Source: an archaeon (GTDB lineage: Archaea; Nanobdellota; Nanobdellia; SCGC-AAA011-G17; GW2011-AR18). Taken from it: a stretch of DNA of 31,382 nt. Below, piece after piece: positions 17,715-24,908 of the stretch (its first letter is position 1; every line of letters starts with the position of its first letter). The stretch spans positions 1 through 31,382 of the forward strand of contig JAHFKB010000010.1 in the NCBI GenBank assembly GCA_023245565.1, given 5' to 3'. The translations under genes were made by a program, and so were the position numbers. The notes under the pieces are model-generated. The model was not told the DNA's origin. It saw nothing but the letters and a program-made list of their open reading frames with translations, and did no database searches.

Positions 17715-18380
17715 ATGACAAATAAATTATTTTACCTATTTGATAGAAAAGAAATTATAGAGGCAACTAGTTCTGAATATAGAAAATTTCTAAAACAAGC
17801 TGGATATGCTAATATTGATAGATGTTCTGGATTATTAATTGAAAAAAATATCTTAAGAAATGATCAAAGTGTTAAAGATTCAGCAAAATATTTAAAAATA
17901 AAATTAAATGAAAATGACGATTGTGTAGTAAATATTAACCAAAGTAATGGAAGAAGATTAATAAAAAAAATAGGTGGCAAATTATTAACTACCCAATTAA
18001 TGTATGGTTTATTTATTCCTTTTTTAATAGATCAACTTGCTCAAGGCAATAAAGAAGTACAATCAACTATTGATGAAATGACAGATACGAAAGCAGAATG
18101 GTTAGAAGATTTAATTTTAGATAAAAGTAGATTAAGAATTGGTTCTCAAGAAAAAAAATTAACATTGGTAGGTAGAGATGGTTATTTTGATAAATCAGAT
18201 TTAAATGAATTTGGATATCCAACTAAAATAAAAGATTCAGGAGAATATTATTATTGGTATCCAAGAAATAATGAAATTGCTGCCTTTCGTGACTGGGACT
18301 CCGAGTTGGACTTGGATCTTAACTGGGGGCCTTCCTTTGTTAGCGTTAGGTTGGGGGTACGTCTCGCAAAATTTTTATAA
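17715..18380 (+). CDS. Unknown protein with putative DGR variable C-terminus (C-type-lectin-like)
   Basis: A 221-aa protein with no signal peptide. Residues 1-150 are an unrecognised basic/helical region. From about residue 150 the sequence LTLVGRDGYFDKSDLNEFGY, then YYYWYPRNNEIAAF, leads into a segment (about 189-217) of DWDSELDLDLNWG and LGVRLAKFL at the very end. A terminal LGxRLA strand after a hypervariable Trp/Asp/Asn-rich stretch is the hallmark of DGR targets with a C-type-lectin/formylglycine-enzyme-like fold. The DNA coding for it is adenine-poor and G+C-rich, unlike the rest of the gene. The gene starts 3 nt after the preceding gene's stop. The target is inferred to be a binding protein; its ligand is unknown. 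Confidence 0.78.
   Translation: MTNKLFYLFDRKEIIEATSSEYRKFLKQAGYANIDRCSGLLIEKNILRNDQSVKDSAKYLKIKLNENDDCVVNINQSNGRRLIKKIGGKLLTTQLMYGLFIPFLIDQLAQGNKEVQSTIDEMTDTKAEWLEDLILDKSRLRIGSQEKKLTLVGRDGYFDKSDLNEFGYPTKIKDSGEYYYWYPRNNEIAAFRDWDSELDLDLNWGPSFVSVRLGVRLAKFL
18280..18367 (+). other. Putative DGR variable region 2
   Basis: Of these 88 nt, 49 are G/C and 10 are A by hand count, against an AT-rich surround. The codons include GCC, CGT, GAC, TCC, GAG, GGG and CTC, uncommon elsewhere here. The segment ends at the gene's last codons with TCGCAAAA, a string also found after variable region 1 (17668-17675). Confidence 0.6.
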
Positions 18381-18409
18381 AATTATGAACTTTAATTTTT
18401 CTTGCACAA

Positions 18410-18442
18410 AAACTTTAAATATATTATATTTATATTAAAACT
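18410..18442 (+). promoter_or_regulatory. Promoter of frameshifted winged-helix gene
   Basis: TTTAAATATA (18414-18423) lies 20-29 nt before ATG 18443, the same leaderless geometry as other promoters here. It would also serve as a promoter for pheS and pheT downstream. Confidence 0.45.
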
Positions 18443-18806
18443 ATGAAAACAATTAATGAGGCTAAAGTGTTAAAAAACACTGGTTGTCTTTTCAATCAAT
18501 GAAGAAGTAATAAAAGTTCTATTAAATATTTCAATAAATAAGTTAAATAAAAAACATAAACAAATATTATATTATCTAGTAATAAGTAATTATCAAGGAA
18601 ATGTAACAAATATTATATCTATTCTATCAAATGAATTAAATTGTTCAAAGAGTACAATCTGGAATTGTTTAAGATCATTAAAGAAATATAATTTAATAAA
18701 TTATGGATCATTAAATAATAAAAACATACCACTAAAATTAACAAATATAGGAATAATTATCTCTAATAATATAAGGAGTTCTAATGAATTACCCAAAAAC
18801 TTATAA
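18443..18806 (+). pseudogene. Winged-helix DNA-binding protein broken by +1 frameshift
   Basis: ATG 18443 opens a frame of 19 codons (MKTINEAKVLKNTGCLFNQ) ending at TGA 18500-18502. In the +1 frame a long open stretch begins before that stop and continues to TAA 18804-18806, reading SINEEVIKVLLNIS and then a helix-turn-helix (LSNELNCSKSTIWNCLRSLK) with a wing-like end. Removing one T from CTTTTC (18488-18493) joins the two into about 121 residues. The downstream frame has no usual start codon. A decayed gene, a sequencing or assembly indel, or programmed frameshifting would all fit. The 3' end overlaps the pheS start by 23 nt, so it may once have been the first gene of the pheS-pheT operon. 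Confidence 0.6.
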
Positions 18807-20364
18807 GTCAAATAATTGTAGAAATTTCATGGAAATAAAGGGGCTAGTAAATACTCTACATTCTTTAGAAAGGAAGTTAATTCCATTTTTAGATAAGTAC
18901 TCAAATTTTAATGAAATAGTAAAAAACTCTGGAATGCAAGAAATAGAAGTCATGAGATCATTGCAATGGCTTGAAAATAAACAAGTCTTAAAAATTGAAA
19001 CAAAAGAAACAAAATTAATTTTATTAACAGATAAAGCTAAAGTTTACAAAGAACTTCCAGAAAGAATAATAATAAATAATTTATCAGAAAAAGATACAAC
19101 TTTAGAAAAAATAAAAGAAAAAACAAAATTATCAGATATAGAAGTAAATGCAACTATTGGATTATTAAAAAAGAAAGCTGCAATAGAAATAACAAAAGAC
19201 CAAACACTAAAAATAAGATTAAATGAAGAAGGTAAAAAATTACAATCTAAAAAAACAATAGAAGAAGAATTATTTAATAAATTATTAAAAAATAACTTAG
19301 AATTAGATTCAATAAAAGACTTAGAAAAATTAGCATTTGAAAATTTAAGATCAAGAGGTTTATTGACAATCAACCTAAGTAAAGAAAGATCAATTAAATT
19401 AACAGATTTAGGAAAACAATTAGTAAAAGAAAAAATAGACACAAATATTATAGAATCTTTAACTCCAGCAATTATAAGAAATAAAGAATGGAAAAAAAGA
19501 AATTTCAGAGGTTATGATATAAAAATAAATGTTCCTTCTATTAATAGAGGTAAAAGACATTTTGTTGACCAATCAATAGAGTACATTAAAAGAATCTGGT
19601 TAGATCTAGGTTTTAAAGAAATGACTGGTAATCACGTAGACACAGCATTTTGGGATCTAGATGCATTATTTGTTCCTCAAGATCATCCAGCAAGAGATAT
19701 GCAAGATACTTTCTTCGTAGGTCATAATAGAGTAATATCAAAAGGAAAATTACCAGAAGAATTATCTAAAAAAATAAAAGAAGTTCATGAAAATGGTTGG
19801 ACTACAGGAAGCAAAGGCTGGGGTGGAAAATGGAAACCAGAAATTGCTAAAGAATTATTATTAAGAACACACACAACAGTTTTAAGTGCAAGAACTCTAA
19901 GTAAATTAAAAAAAGAAGATATTCCAGCCAAGTTTTTTGCTGTAGGAAAAGTTTACAGAAATGAAGCTTTAGATTGGAAACATTTATTTGAATTTTATCA
20001 AGTTGATGGAATTGTTATTGATCCTGATGCAAATTTAAGAAATCTAAAAGGTTATTTAAAAGAATTCTTCAGAAAAATGGGTTACACAGATGTAAAAATA
20101 AAACCTTCATTCTTTGGCTACACTGGAATTAGTGCCGAAATATTCGCCTATAATCCTATAAAAAGACAATGGGTAGAAGTTGGAGGTTCAGGAATATTTA
20201 GACCAGAAGTTACTAAACCATTATTAGGTTTTGAATGCCCAGTATTAGCTTGGGGAATAGGAATGGAAAGAATTGCAACTTCTTATTATAATATTTCAGA
20301 TCTAAGACAAATTTATGGAAATGATTTAAAAATGTTAAGAGAAGTAAAGGAGTTCATTAAATAA
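18784..20364 (+). CDS. pheS: Phenylalanyl-tRNA synthetase alpha subunit
   Basis: The catalytic subunit of the (alpha-beta)2 enzyme that attaches phenylalanine to tRNA-Phe. This 526-aa archaeal form has an N-terminal region of repeated winged-helix modules (about 1-225), then the class II core: motif 1 around HFVDQSIEYIKRIWLDLGFK, motif 2 KVYRNEALDWKHLFEFYQVD and motif 3 PVLAWGIGMERI near the end. AAGGAG (18773-18778) sits 5 nt before ATG 18784 and decides this start over the internal ATG at 18829. pheT follows with one base between stop and start. Confidence 0.97.
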   Translation: MNYPKTYKSNNCRNFMEIKGLVNTLHSLERKLIPFLDKYSNFNEIVKNSGMQEIEVMRSLQWLENKQVLKIETKETKLILLTDKAKVYKELPERIIINNLSEKDTTLEKIKEKTKLSDIEVNATIGLLKKKAAIEITKDQTLKIRLNEEGKKLQSKKTIEEELFNKLLKNNLELDSIKDLEKLAFENLRSRGLLTINLSKERSIKLTDLGKQLVKEKIDTNIIESLTPAIIRNKEWKKRNFRGYDIKINVPSINRGKRHFVDQSIEYIKRIWLDLGFKEMTGNHVDTAFWDLDALFVPQDHPARDMQDTFFVGHNRVISKGKLPEELSKKIKEVHENGWTTGSKGWGGKWKPEIAKELLLRTHTTVLSARTLSKLKKEDIPAKFFAVGKVYRNEALDWKHLFEFYQVDGIVIDPDANLRNLKGYLKEFFRKMGYTDVKIKPSFFGYTGISAEIFAYNPIKRQWVEVGGSGIFRPEVTKPLLGFECPVLAWGIGMERIATSYYNISDLRQIYGNDLKMLREVKEFIK

Positions 20365-20365
20365 A

Positions 20366-22015
20366 ATGCCAACAATTAATATTAATAAAAAAGAATTCCT
20401 TAAAAATATAGGAAAAAAATTAACAGATGAAGATATAGAAGAGAAAATTTCAATGATGGGTGTAGCAGTTGAAGAAGTTAATGATAATGAAATTATTATT
20501 GAAGTTTTCCCAAATAGACCAGATCTATTAAGTCAATATGGTTTAGCAAGAGCAGCATCAACTTTTCTAGGAACTTCAAAAGGTTTAAAAAAATATAATG
20601 TAAATAAATCAAATTATATAGTAAAAGTAGAAAATACTCTAGAAAACTGGCCATATGCTGTTTGTGCAGTTGTAAAAGATTTAAAATTCAATGATGAAAA
20701 AATTAAAGAAATAATTCAATTACAAGAGAAAATAGGAGTTACATTTTTAAGAAATAGAAAAAAAGGAGGACCTGGATTATATCCCCTAGAAAAAATAAAA
20801 TTTCCAATAAAGTTCACATCAGAATTACCAAATAAAATTATATACAGACCATTAGAATATCCAAAAACAATATCTGCAACAGAAATTTTAGAAAAACATC
20901 CAACAGGTATTAAATATAAACATATTGTTGAAGGTTGGAAAAAATTACCTATATTTATTGATGCAAAAAACCAAATAATGTCAATGCCGCCAATTGTAAA
21001 TTCTCATGATGTTGGAAAAATAACAGAAGATACAAGAGATGTATTTGTTGAAGTTACAGGTACAGATTTTAAAACAATAAATACAGCATTAAATATATTT
21101 GTCTCAGCATTAGCAGATATGGGTGGAAGAGTCTATTCAACAAAATTAATTTATGGTAAAAAAACTTATTTAACTCCAAATCTAAATCCTGAAAAAGTTA
21201 AAATAGACTTTAATTATATAAATAAAAGAATTGGTTTAGAATTAAACAATAAACAAATTTGTTTTTTATTAGAAAAAATGGGTTTTGGAATTAAAAATAA
21301 TACAGCTTTAGTTCCAGCTTATAGGGCAGATATAATTCATCAAGTGGATCTAGCAGAAGATGTAGCAATAGCTTATGGCTTTGATAATTTAAAAGAAGAA
21401 ATTCCTAAAGTTGCTACAATTGCAGAAGAAGATAAATTCGAGATCTTTAAAAGAAAATTAGCAAATATTCTAGTAGGTTTAAATTTATTAGAAGTTCATA
21501 CTTATAATTTAACAAGTAAAGAAAATCAAACTTCTAAAATGAATACAAATATTAAAAATGTAGAACTAGCTAATTCTTTAAATGAAGAATACAATGTATT
21601 AAGAGCATGGGTTATTCCTAGTTTAATTCAAATTTTAAAAGAAAATAAACACCATGAATATCCTCAAAATATATTTGGTTTTGGAACCGTATTTAAAAAT
21701 GATGAAACAAAAGAAACAAATATATCAGAAAGTACAAGATTAGCAATAAATTTATGTCATTCTACAACTAATTTCACAGAAATAAAACAAGTTCTAGATG
21801 TAATAATAAAAGCTCTAGATTTAAAATATGATATAAGAGAAATAGAACATCAAAGTTTTATTTCTGGTAGAGTTGGAAGAATAAGTATTAGAGATGTTAA
21901 CTTGGGTTATATTGGAGAAATTCATCCGCAAGTTTTAGAAAACTTTAATTTAGAAAATCCAGTTGCAGCTCTAGAATTAAATTTAAATGAATTATTTAGA
22001 TTACTTAATATTTAG
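20366..22015 (+). CDS. pheT: Phenylalanyl-tRNA synthetase beta subunit
   Basis: Partner of PheS: editing and tRNA-binding subunit. At 549 aa it has the archaeal/eukaryotic length, lacking the bacterial extra domains. In order: B1 domain with VFPNRPDLLSQYGLARA, the B3/B4 editing region (about 120-260, including SMPPIVNSHDVGKI), the B5 domain (about 275-350, with VPAYRADIIHQVDLAEDVAI) and the catalytic-like C-terminal module (about 360-549). Its last 25 codons (21941-22015) are repeated at 22697-22771 beyond the toxin-antitoxin genes, so the present 3' end was probably supplied by an insertion event. Confidence 0.96.
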   Translation: MPTININKKEFLKNIGKKLTDEDIEEKISMMGVAVEEVNDNEIIIEVFPNRPDLLSQYGLARAASTFLGTSKGLKKYNVNKSNYIVKVENTLENWPYAVCAVVKDLKFNDEKIKEIIQLQEKIGVTFLRNRKKGGPGLYPLEKIKFPIKFTSELPNKIIYRPLEYPKTISATEILEKHPTGIKYKHIVEGWKKLPIFIDAKNQIMSMPPIVNSHDVGKITEDTRDVFVEVTGTDFKTINTALNIFVSALADMGGRVYSTKLIYGKKTYLTPNLNPEKVKIDFNYINKRIGLELNNKQICFLLEKMGFGIKNNTALVPAYRADIIHQVDLAEDVAIAYGFDNLKEEIPKVATIAEEDKFEIFKRKLANILVGLNLLEVHTYNLTSKENQTSKMNTNIKNVELANSLNEEYNVLRAWVIPSLIQILKENKHHEYPQNIFGFGTVFKNDETKETNISESTRLAINLCHSTTNFTEIKQVLDVIIKALDLKYDIREIEHQSFISGRVGRISIRDVNLGYIGEIHPQVLENFNLENPVAALELNLNELFRLLNI

Positions 22016-22017
22016 CT
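21939..22017 (+). repeat. Direct repeat copy 1: functional pheT 3' end
   Basis: This is the end of pheT plus CT. Its first 32 nt from 21939 are identical to copy 2; the aligned 75 nt (21941-22015) differ at 6 positions. It flanks the toxin-antitoxin insertion on the left. Confidence 0.85.
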
Positions 22018-22030
22018 AAAATCACAAAAG

Positions 22031-22081
22031 ATTTATATACTTATTTAACTTAATTAACTTATATAAGTTGGAGGGGCAACA
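22031..22081 (+). promoter_or_regulatory. Toxin-antitoxin promoter, operator palindrome and ribosome site
   Basis: A TATA box ATTTATATA (22031-22039) is followed by a perfect 14-bp palindrome AACTTATATAAGTT (22056-22069) at the expected transcription start, a natural site for autorepression by a ribbon-helix-helix antitoxin. GGAGGGG (22070-22076 region) stands about 5 nt before ATG 22082. Confidence 0.55.
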
Positions 22082-22315
22082 ATGGTAAATATGACTTTAG
22101 CAATGTCAGAAGAATTACATAGTAAGATGAAACATTTTCCAGAAATTAAATGGACACAAATAGCAAGAAAAGCAATTGAAAATAAAATAAAAGATTTGGA
22201 AACATTAGAAAAAATAACCTCAAAAAGCAAATTAACACAAAAAGATGTAGAAACTATAGGTAAAAAAGTTAAACTTGCAGCAATGAAGAGGTTTATGAAT
22301 GAAAATAGTCATTGA
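22082..22315 (+). CDS. VapB-like ribbon-helix-helix antitoxin
   Basis: A 77-aa protein. The N-terminal strand MVNMTLAMSEELHSKMKHFP and the following helices (to about residue 40) have the pattern of ribbon-helix-helix DNA-binding antitoxins, and the Lys-rich C-terminal tail would wrap the toxin. It overlaps the toxin gene by 17 nt, the usual coupled order of antitoxin then toxin, and a palindrome covers its probable transcription start. It is predicted to neutralise the PIN-domain toxin and repress its own operon. Confidence 0.8.
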   Translation: MVNMTLAMSEELHSKMKHFPEIKWTQIARKAIENKIKDLETLEKITSKSKLTQKDVETIGKKVKLAAMKRFMNENSH

Positions 22316-22709
22316 CTCTAACATAATATTCTCTGCTTTAATAAAAGATTCTTTAACAAGAAAATTAATTTTTGAATTAGAAAATTTATTAATGCCTGAA
22401 ATAGTATTCAAGGAAATAGAAAATTATAGGCAAGAGTTAATTGATAAATCAAAATTAAATTGGAATGAACTTCAAAAGGCTTTAAAGCTGATAATTAAAA
22501 ATATAGAAATCATTCCTAACGATGTTTTAGAAAAATATAAGAAAAAAGCTTGGGAACTTATAGGTACACATTCACCAGAAGATGTTATGTTTATAGCTTG
22601 TTGTTTAAAATTTGAAGATAGTATTTTATGGTCTGATGATAAGAAACTTAAATTACAAAATAAAATACAAGTTTTAAATACTCAAGAAATTGTAAAAACT
22701 TTAATTTAG
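22299..22709 (+). CDS. PIN-domain toxin ribonuclease, VapC-like
   Basis: A 136-aa PIN-domain protein. The acidic metal-binding residues are in place: Asp6 (MKIVIDSNIIFSAL), Glu39, Asp95 (SPEDVMFIAC) and Asp113/Asp114 (WSDDKKL), so the nuclease should be active. VapC-type toxins cut tRNA or rRNA; its target is unknown. It overlaps the antitoxin by 17 nt. Its last four codons and stop (KTLI, 22695-22709) lie inside the second copy of the pheT 3' end, in a different reading frame, so the toxin's C-terminus was partly written by the insertion target. Confidence 0.86.
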   Translation: MKIVIDSNIIFSALIKDSLTRKLIFELENLLMPEIVFKEIENYRQELIDKSKLNWNELQKALKLIIKNIEIIPNDVLEKYKKKAWELIGTHSPEDVMFIACCLKFEDSILWSDDKKLKLQNKIQVLNTQEIVKTLI

Positions 22710-22773
22710 AAAATCCAGTTGCAGCTTTAGAAATAAACTTAAATGAATTATTTAGATTAATGAATCTTTAGCT
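22695..22773 (+). repeat. Direct repeat copy 2: stranded pheT 3' end
   Basis: The frame NFNLENPVAALEINLNELF...MNL* (22697-22771) matches PheT's last 24 residues with only conservative changes (L/I, L/M, I/L), so it was under selection as a pheT end before being cut off. It now overlaps the ends of the toxin gene and, on the other strand, the unknown gene at 22752. Confidence 0.85.
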
Positions 22774-23387
22774 GCCAATTCTTTCATAGCTTGATTCAAA
22801 TATAAAATTCCCCAATTTCTTAAAAACAATGCACCAGGATAATTATCTATGTTGTGCTGCCCATATAAATAACCTATTGTTGAATTATTATAATCCCATT
22901 CTCTATTACTTGATCTATAAGCTCTAAATTTTTCAGGTGAAAATAAAACATTAGAAAATCCAACATATTGATTTCTTATTTCACCAAAAGGAATAACAAG
23001 TGAACCACCAGCATTTCTACTTATAGATAAACCAAATGCAAAACCATTCTTAAAATTTGTTACACTATCTTTCCAAATTTCATTTACATAAATTTCATCA
23101 TATTCTCTAGTTATATTAAGTCCTTTATCATAAAAAACTCTTTTAGTCCAATCTCTTTCAGGTTCAGATTCATCTGAATCTAAATACAATTTTAAATCTT
23201 CATACCATTCTTTAGCTGCTTGCTCAAAAACATTATTTGCTATTCTGGGATTTAATGAAATTTCATCAGAAAGTAATTTTGGATAAATTGGGATTTCAAA
23301 AAAAGGAGATCTAAAACCATTAACTTCCACTGTTGCCAAACTAATTGGCAATTCTTCTTTTCTTAATAATAATTGTTCTAATTCCAT
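22752..23387 (-). CDS. Unknown 211-aa protein
   Basis: No family was recognised. It is a soluble, mixed-charge protein without a signal peptide or membrane segment. The C-terminal half is rich in Tyr, Asn, Gly and Phe (for example REWDYNNSTIGYLYGQHN), suggesting a beta-rich globular domain. A TATA-like tract (minus-strand reading TTTATATAA, 23421-23429) lies 34 nt or more before its ATG, and there is no ribosome site. Its last codons (AAKDSLI) overlap the stranded pheT end, suggesting it originally converged on pheT. Base composition is ordinary and the C-terminus is not adenine-poor, so it is not grouped with the putative DGR targets. Confidence 0.75.
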   Translation of the reverse strand: MELEQLLLRKEELPISLATVEVNGFRSPFFEIPIYPKLLSDEISLNPRIANNVFEQAAKEWYEDLKLYLDSDESEPERDWTKRVFYDKGLNITREYDEIYVNEIWKDSVTNFKNGFAFGLSISRNAGGSLVIPFGEIRNQYVGFSNVLFSPEKFRAYRSSNREWDYNNSTIGYLYGQHNIDNYPGALFLRNWGILYLNQAMKELAAKDSLI

Positions 23388-23450
23388 GAAAAATAAGAAA
23401 GTAAATTACTTAATAAATATTTATATAAAAGAAAATAAAAAAAGAAAAAT

Positions 23451-23834
23451 TTACTTTTTGCCCCAAGCAAGTATTCCTACTAAGACAAAGTTAACTATAG
23501 GAATTAACATTAAAATTCCCCAATAACCAGGTCTTCTTCTTTCTTCAGCAATTTTCCACCATAGCCAAGCAACTACGCCTGCAATAACTAAAGGGCCTAT
23601 AAAAGGAATTATTCCTGCTAAAAGTACTAATGTAACTAAGCCAGATACTCCTGCAATTTGTGTCATTAAATAAAAGTTTGCAATAGGAATCCAAGCTAGC
23701 CAAGCATTTTCTGTTTTTGTTCTCTTAGCTATAGTCATCAATGCTAAAGCCATGTAAACATAAACAGCCACAAATAATAGCAAGAAAAATACCATCATTG
23801 CTGCACCTAACGCTAATAAACCCATCATTACCAT
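23451..23834 (-). CDS. Small integral membrane protein, DUF5684-like
   Basis: A 127-aa protein with three or four membrane helices. The two related stretches AWLAWIPIANFYLMTQIAG and WGILMLIPIVNFVLVGILAW carry the repeated IPI-N-F pattern of the DUF5684-type small membrane proteins found next to secretion and cell-envelope genes; function is unknown. AGGAGGT (minus strand, 23839-23845) four nt before the ATG supports this start. It lies 9 nt after the next upstream gene, so the two are co-transcribed. The family assignment is by resemblance only. Confidence 0.75.
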   Translation of the reverse strand: MVMMGLLALGAAMMVFFLLLFVAVYVYMALALMTIAKRTKTENAWLAWIPIANFYLMTQIAGVSGLVTLVLLAGIIPFIGPLVIAGVVAWLWWKIAEERRRPGYWGILMLIPIVNFVLVGILAWGKK

Positions 23835-23843
23835 TTTTACCTC

Positions 23844-24095
23844 CTATTCATCCATATATTTTATCATTTGAATTCCAGTAACTAAAGCCCAAATCCACAT
23901 TGCTAAAGCTAATGGAAAACCAATTAAAATAAACATTAAAGGAATGCTTACCAAAAATAAAACTAATTGAATAACCCCAGTACGAATTCTACCACCAATT
24001 ATAGAACCTAATCCTGGTAAGATAATAACATTAACAACCAAACCAATAATAGCTCTTGCTTGTTTATCAGAAGTCTTTTTTTTCTTAACAGTCAT
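23844..24095 (-). CDS. Small membrane protein, TM2-like
   Basis: An 83-aa protein: a basic N-terminus (MTVKKKKTSDKQARA), then two hydrophobic hairpins. The segment PGLGSIIGGRIRTGVIQLVL has the Gly-rich pattern of TM2-type membrane proteins. A TATA-like tract (minus strand GTTTAAATA, 24119-24127) 24-32 nt before the ATG implies a leaderless transcript, starting inside the 3' end of scpA territory. It is followed at once by the DUF5684-like gene. Function unknown. Confidence 0.7.
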   Translation of the reverse strand: MTVKKKKTSDKQARAIIGLVVNVIILPGLGSIIGGRIRTGVIQLVLFLVSIPLMFILIGFPLALAMWIWALVTGIQMIKYMDE

Positions 24096-24131
24096 TAAAT
24101 ATTTTAAAATAAAATTACTATTTAAACCTTC

Positions 24132-24857
24132 TTAATTCAGCTTTTCCATCAATTTTATGTGTATTTCACCAAAATGTTCTTTTTGATCTAAATCAACTTT
24201 TTCTTGATTAGCTAAATGTAACAAAGGTATAAAAGTAATTATTATATCTTCTTTATTTTTGCTTGGAGTTAATTCACTAAAAGTTAAACTAGGTTTTTTT
24301 GTAAAAACAATTTTTATTCTATCATATAATTCCCTAATTAATTTACTAATATCTATTTTTTTCTCTGGAATACTCATTTCAGGAATTCTATTTCTCTCAG
24401 TAGTTCTAATTAATCTTCTTTCATTGACTTCTAAAGCTTTTTCTAACGCACTAATTAAATCTTCAAACTGAACTCTTTTCTTTCTTGTTTGTGGAGTTTT
24501 AATTGTTAATTTAGGATCAGCATCTAAGATTATTCTTCTGCTTGCAGGACCCATGAATTGGTCTAGCTCTTCCATAGGAGAAGGAAACATTAAATTATCC
24601 AATAAACCTATGTCTTCTGTAATTAATCTTTCAGATTTTATTTTTAATAAAATAGCAGATGCAAGTAAAACTTTACCAGAAATAAATAAATTAGCTTCTT
24701 GTAATTTTTTAACAATCTCTAAATATCTATTTGCTAAAATAGAAATGTCTATATCCCAAGGATTTATCTCTCCAGATTTAACTAAGTCATGCAAAATTGT
24801 CTGCCAAGTAATCTCATCTTTTTGCATTAATAAATTTAAAATTCTATCTTGTGACAT
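24132..24857 (-). CDS. scpA: Segregation and condensation protein A (kleisin)
   Basis: A 241-aa kleisin that bridges SMC heads in the chromosome condensation complex. The N-terminal helical domain carries the family pattern INPWDIDISILANRYLEIVK followed by LLASAILLKIKSERLI, and the C-terminal winged-helix part (about 180-241, ending FGEIHIKLMEKLN) would bind the SMC ATPase head. Length is normal. A TATA box TATTTAAATA (24877-24886) 20-29 nt upstream makes it leaderless. No smc or scpB is in the window. Confidence 0.9.
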   Translation of the reverse strand: MSQDRILNLLMQKDEITWQTILHDLVKSGEINPWDIDISILANRYLEIVKKLQEANLFISGKVLLASAILLKIKSERLITEDIGLLDNLMFPSPMEELDQFMGPASRRIILDADPKLTIKTPQTRKKRVQFEDLISALEKALEVNERRLIRTTERNRIPEMSIPEKKIDISKLIRELYDRIKIVFTKKPSLTFSELTPSKNKEDIIITFIPLLHLANQEKVDLDQKEHFGEIHIKLMEKLN

Positions 24858-24908
24858 ATAGATTTCTTATTCTAAGTATTTAAATAATTTATGAAAATAA
24901 TATAAAAA

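Noticed and set aside
18368..18383. AATTTT/AAAATT inverted repeat after the putative variable region 2
   Set aside because: A 6-bp all-AT stem is expected often by chance in this composition.
19044..19442. 132-codon open frame antisense to pheS
   Set aside because: It is a shadow of the Lys/Glu/Leu-rich pheS coding strand, giving a low-complexity Phe/Ser/Asn protein with no start signals.
22752..23387. The 211-aa unknown protein as a third DGR target
   Set aside because: Its Tyr/Asn-rich C-terminus looked similar at first, but the DNA is not adenine-poor and there is no LGxR ending.
24259..24861. Plus-strand open frames within scpA
   Set aside because: They are antisense to a clear scpA reading frame and have no recognisable features.
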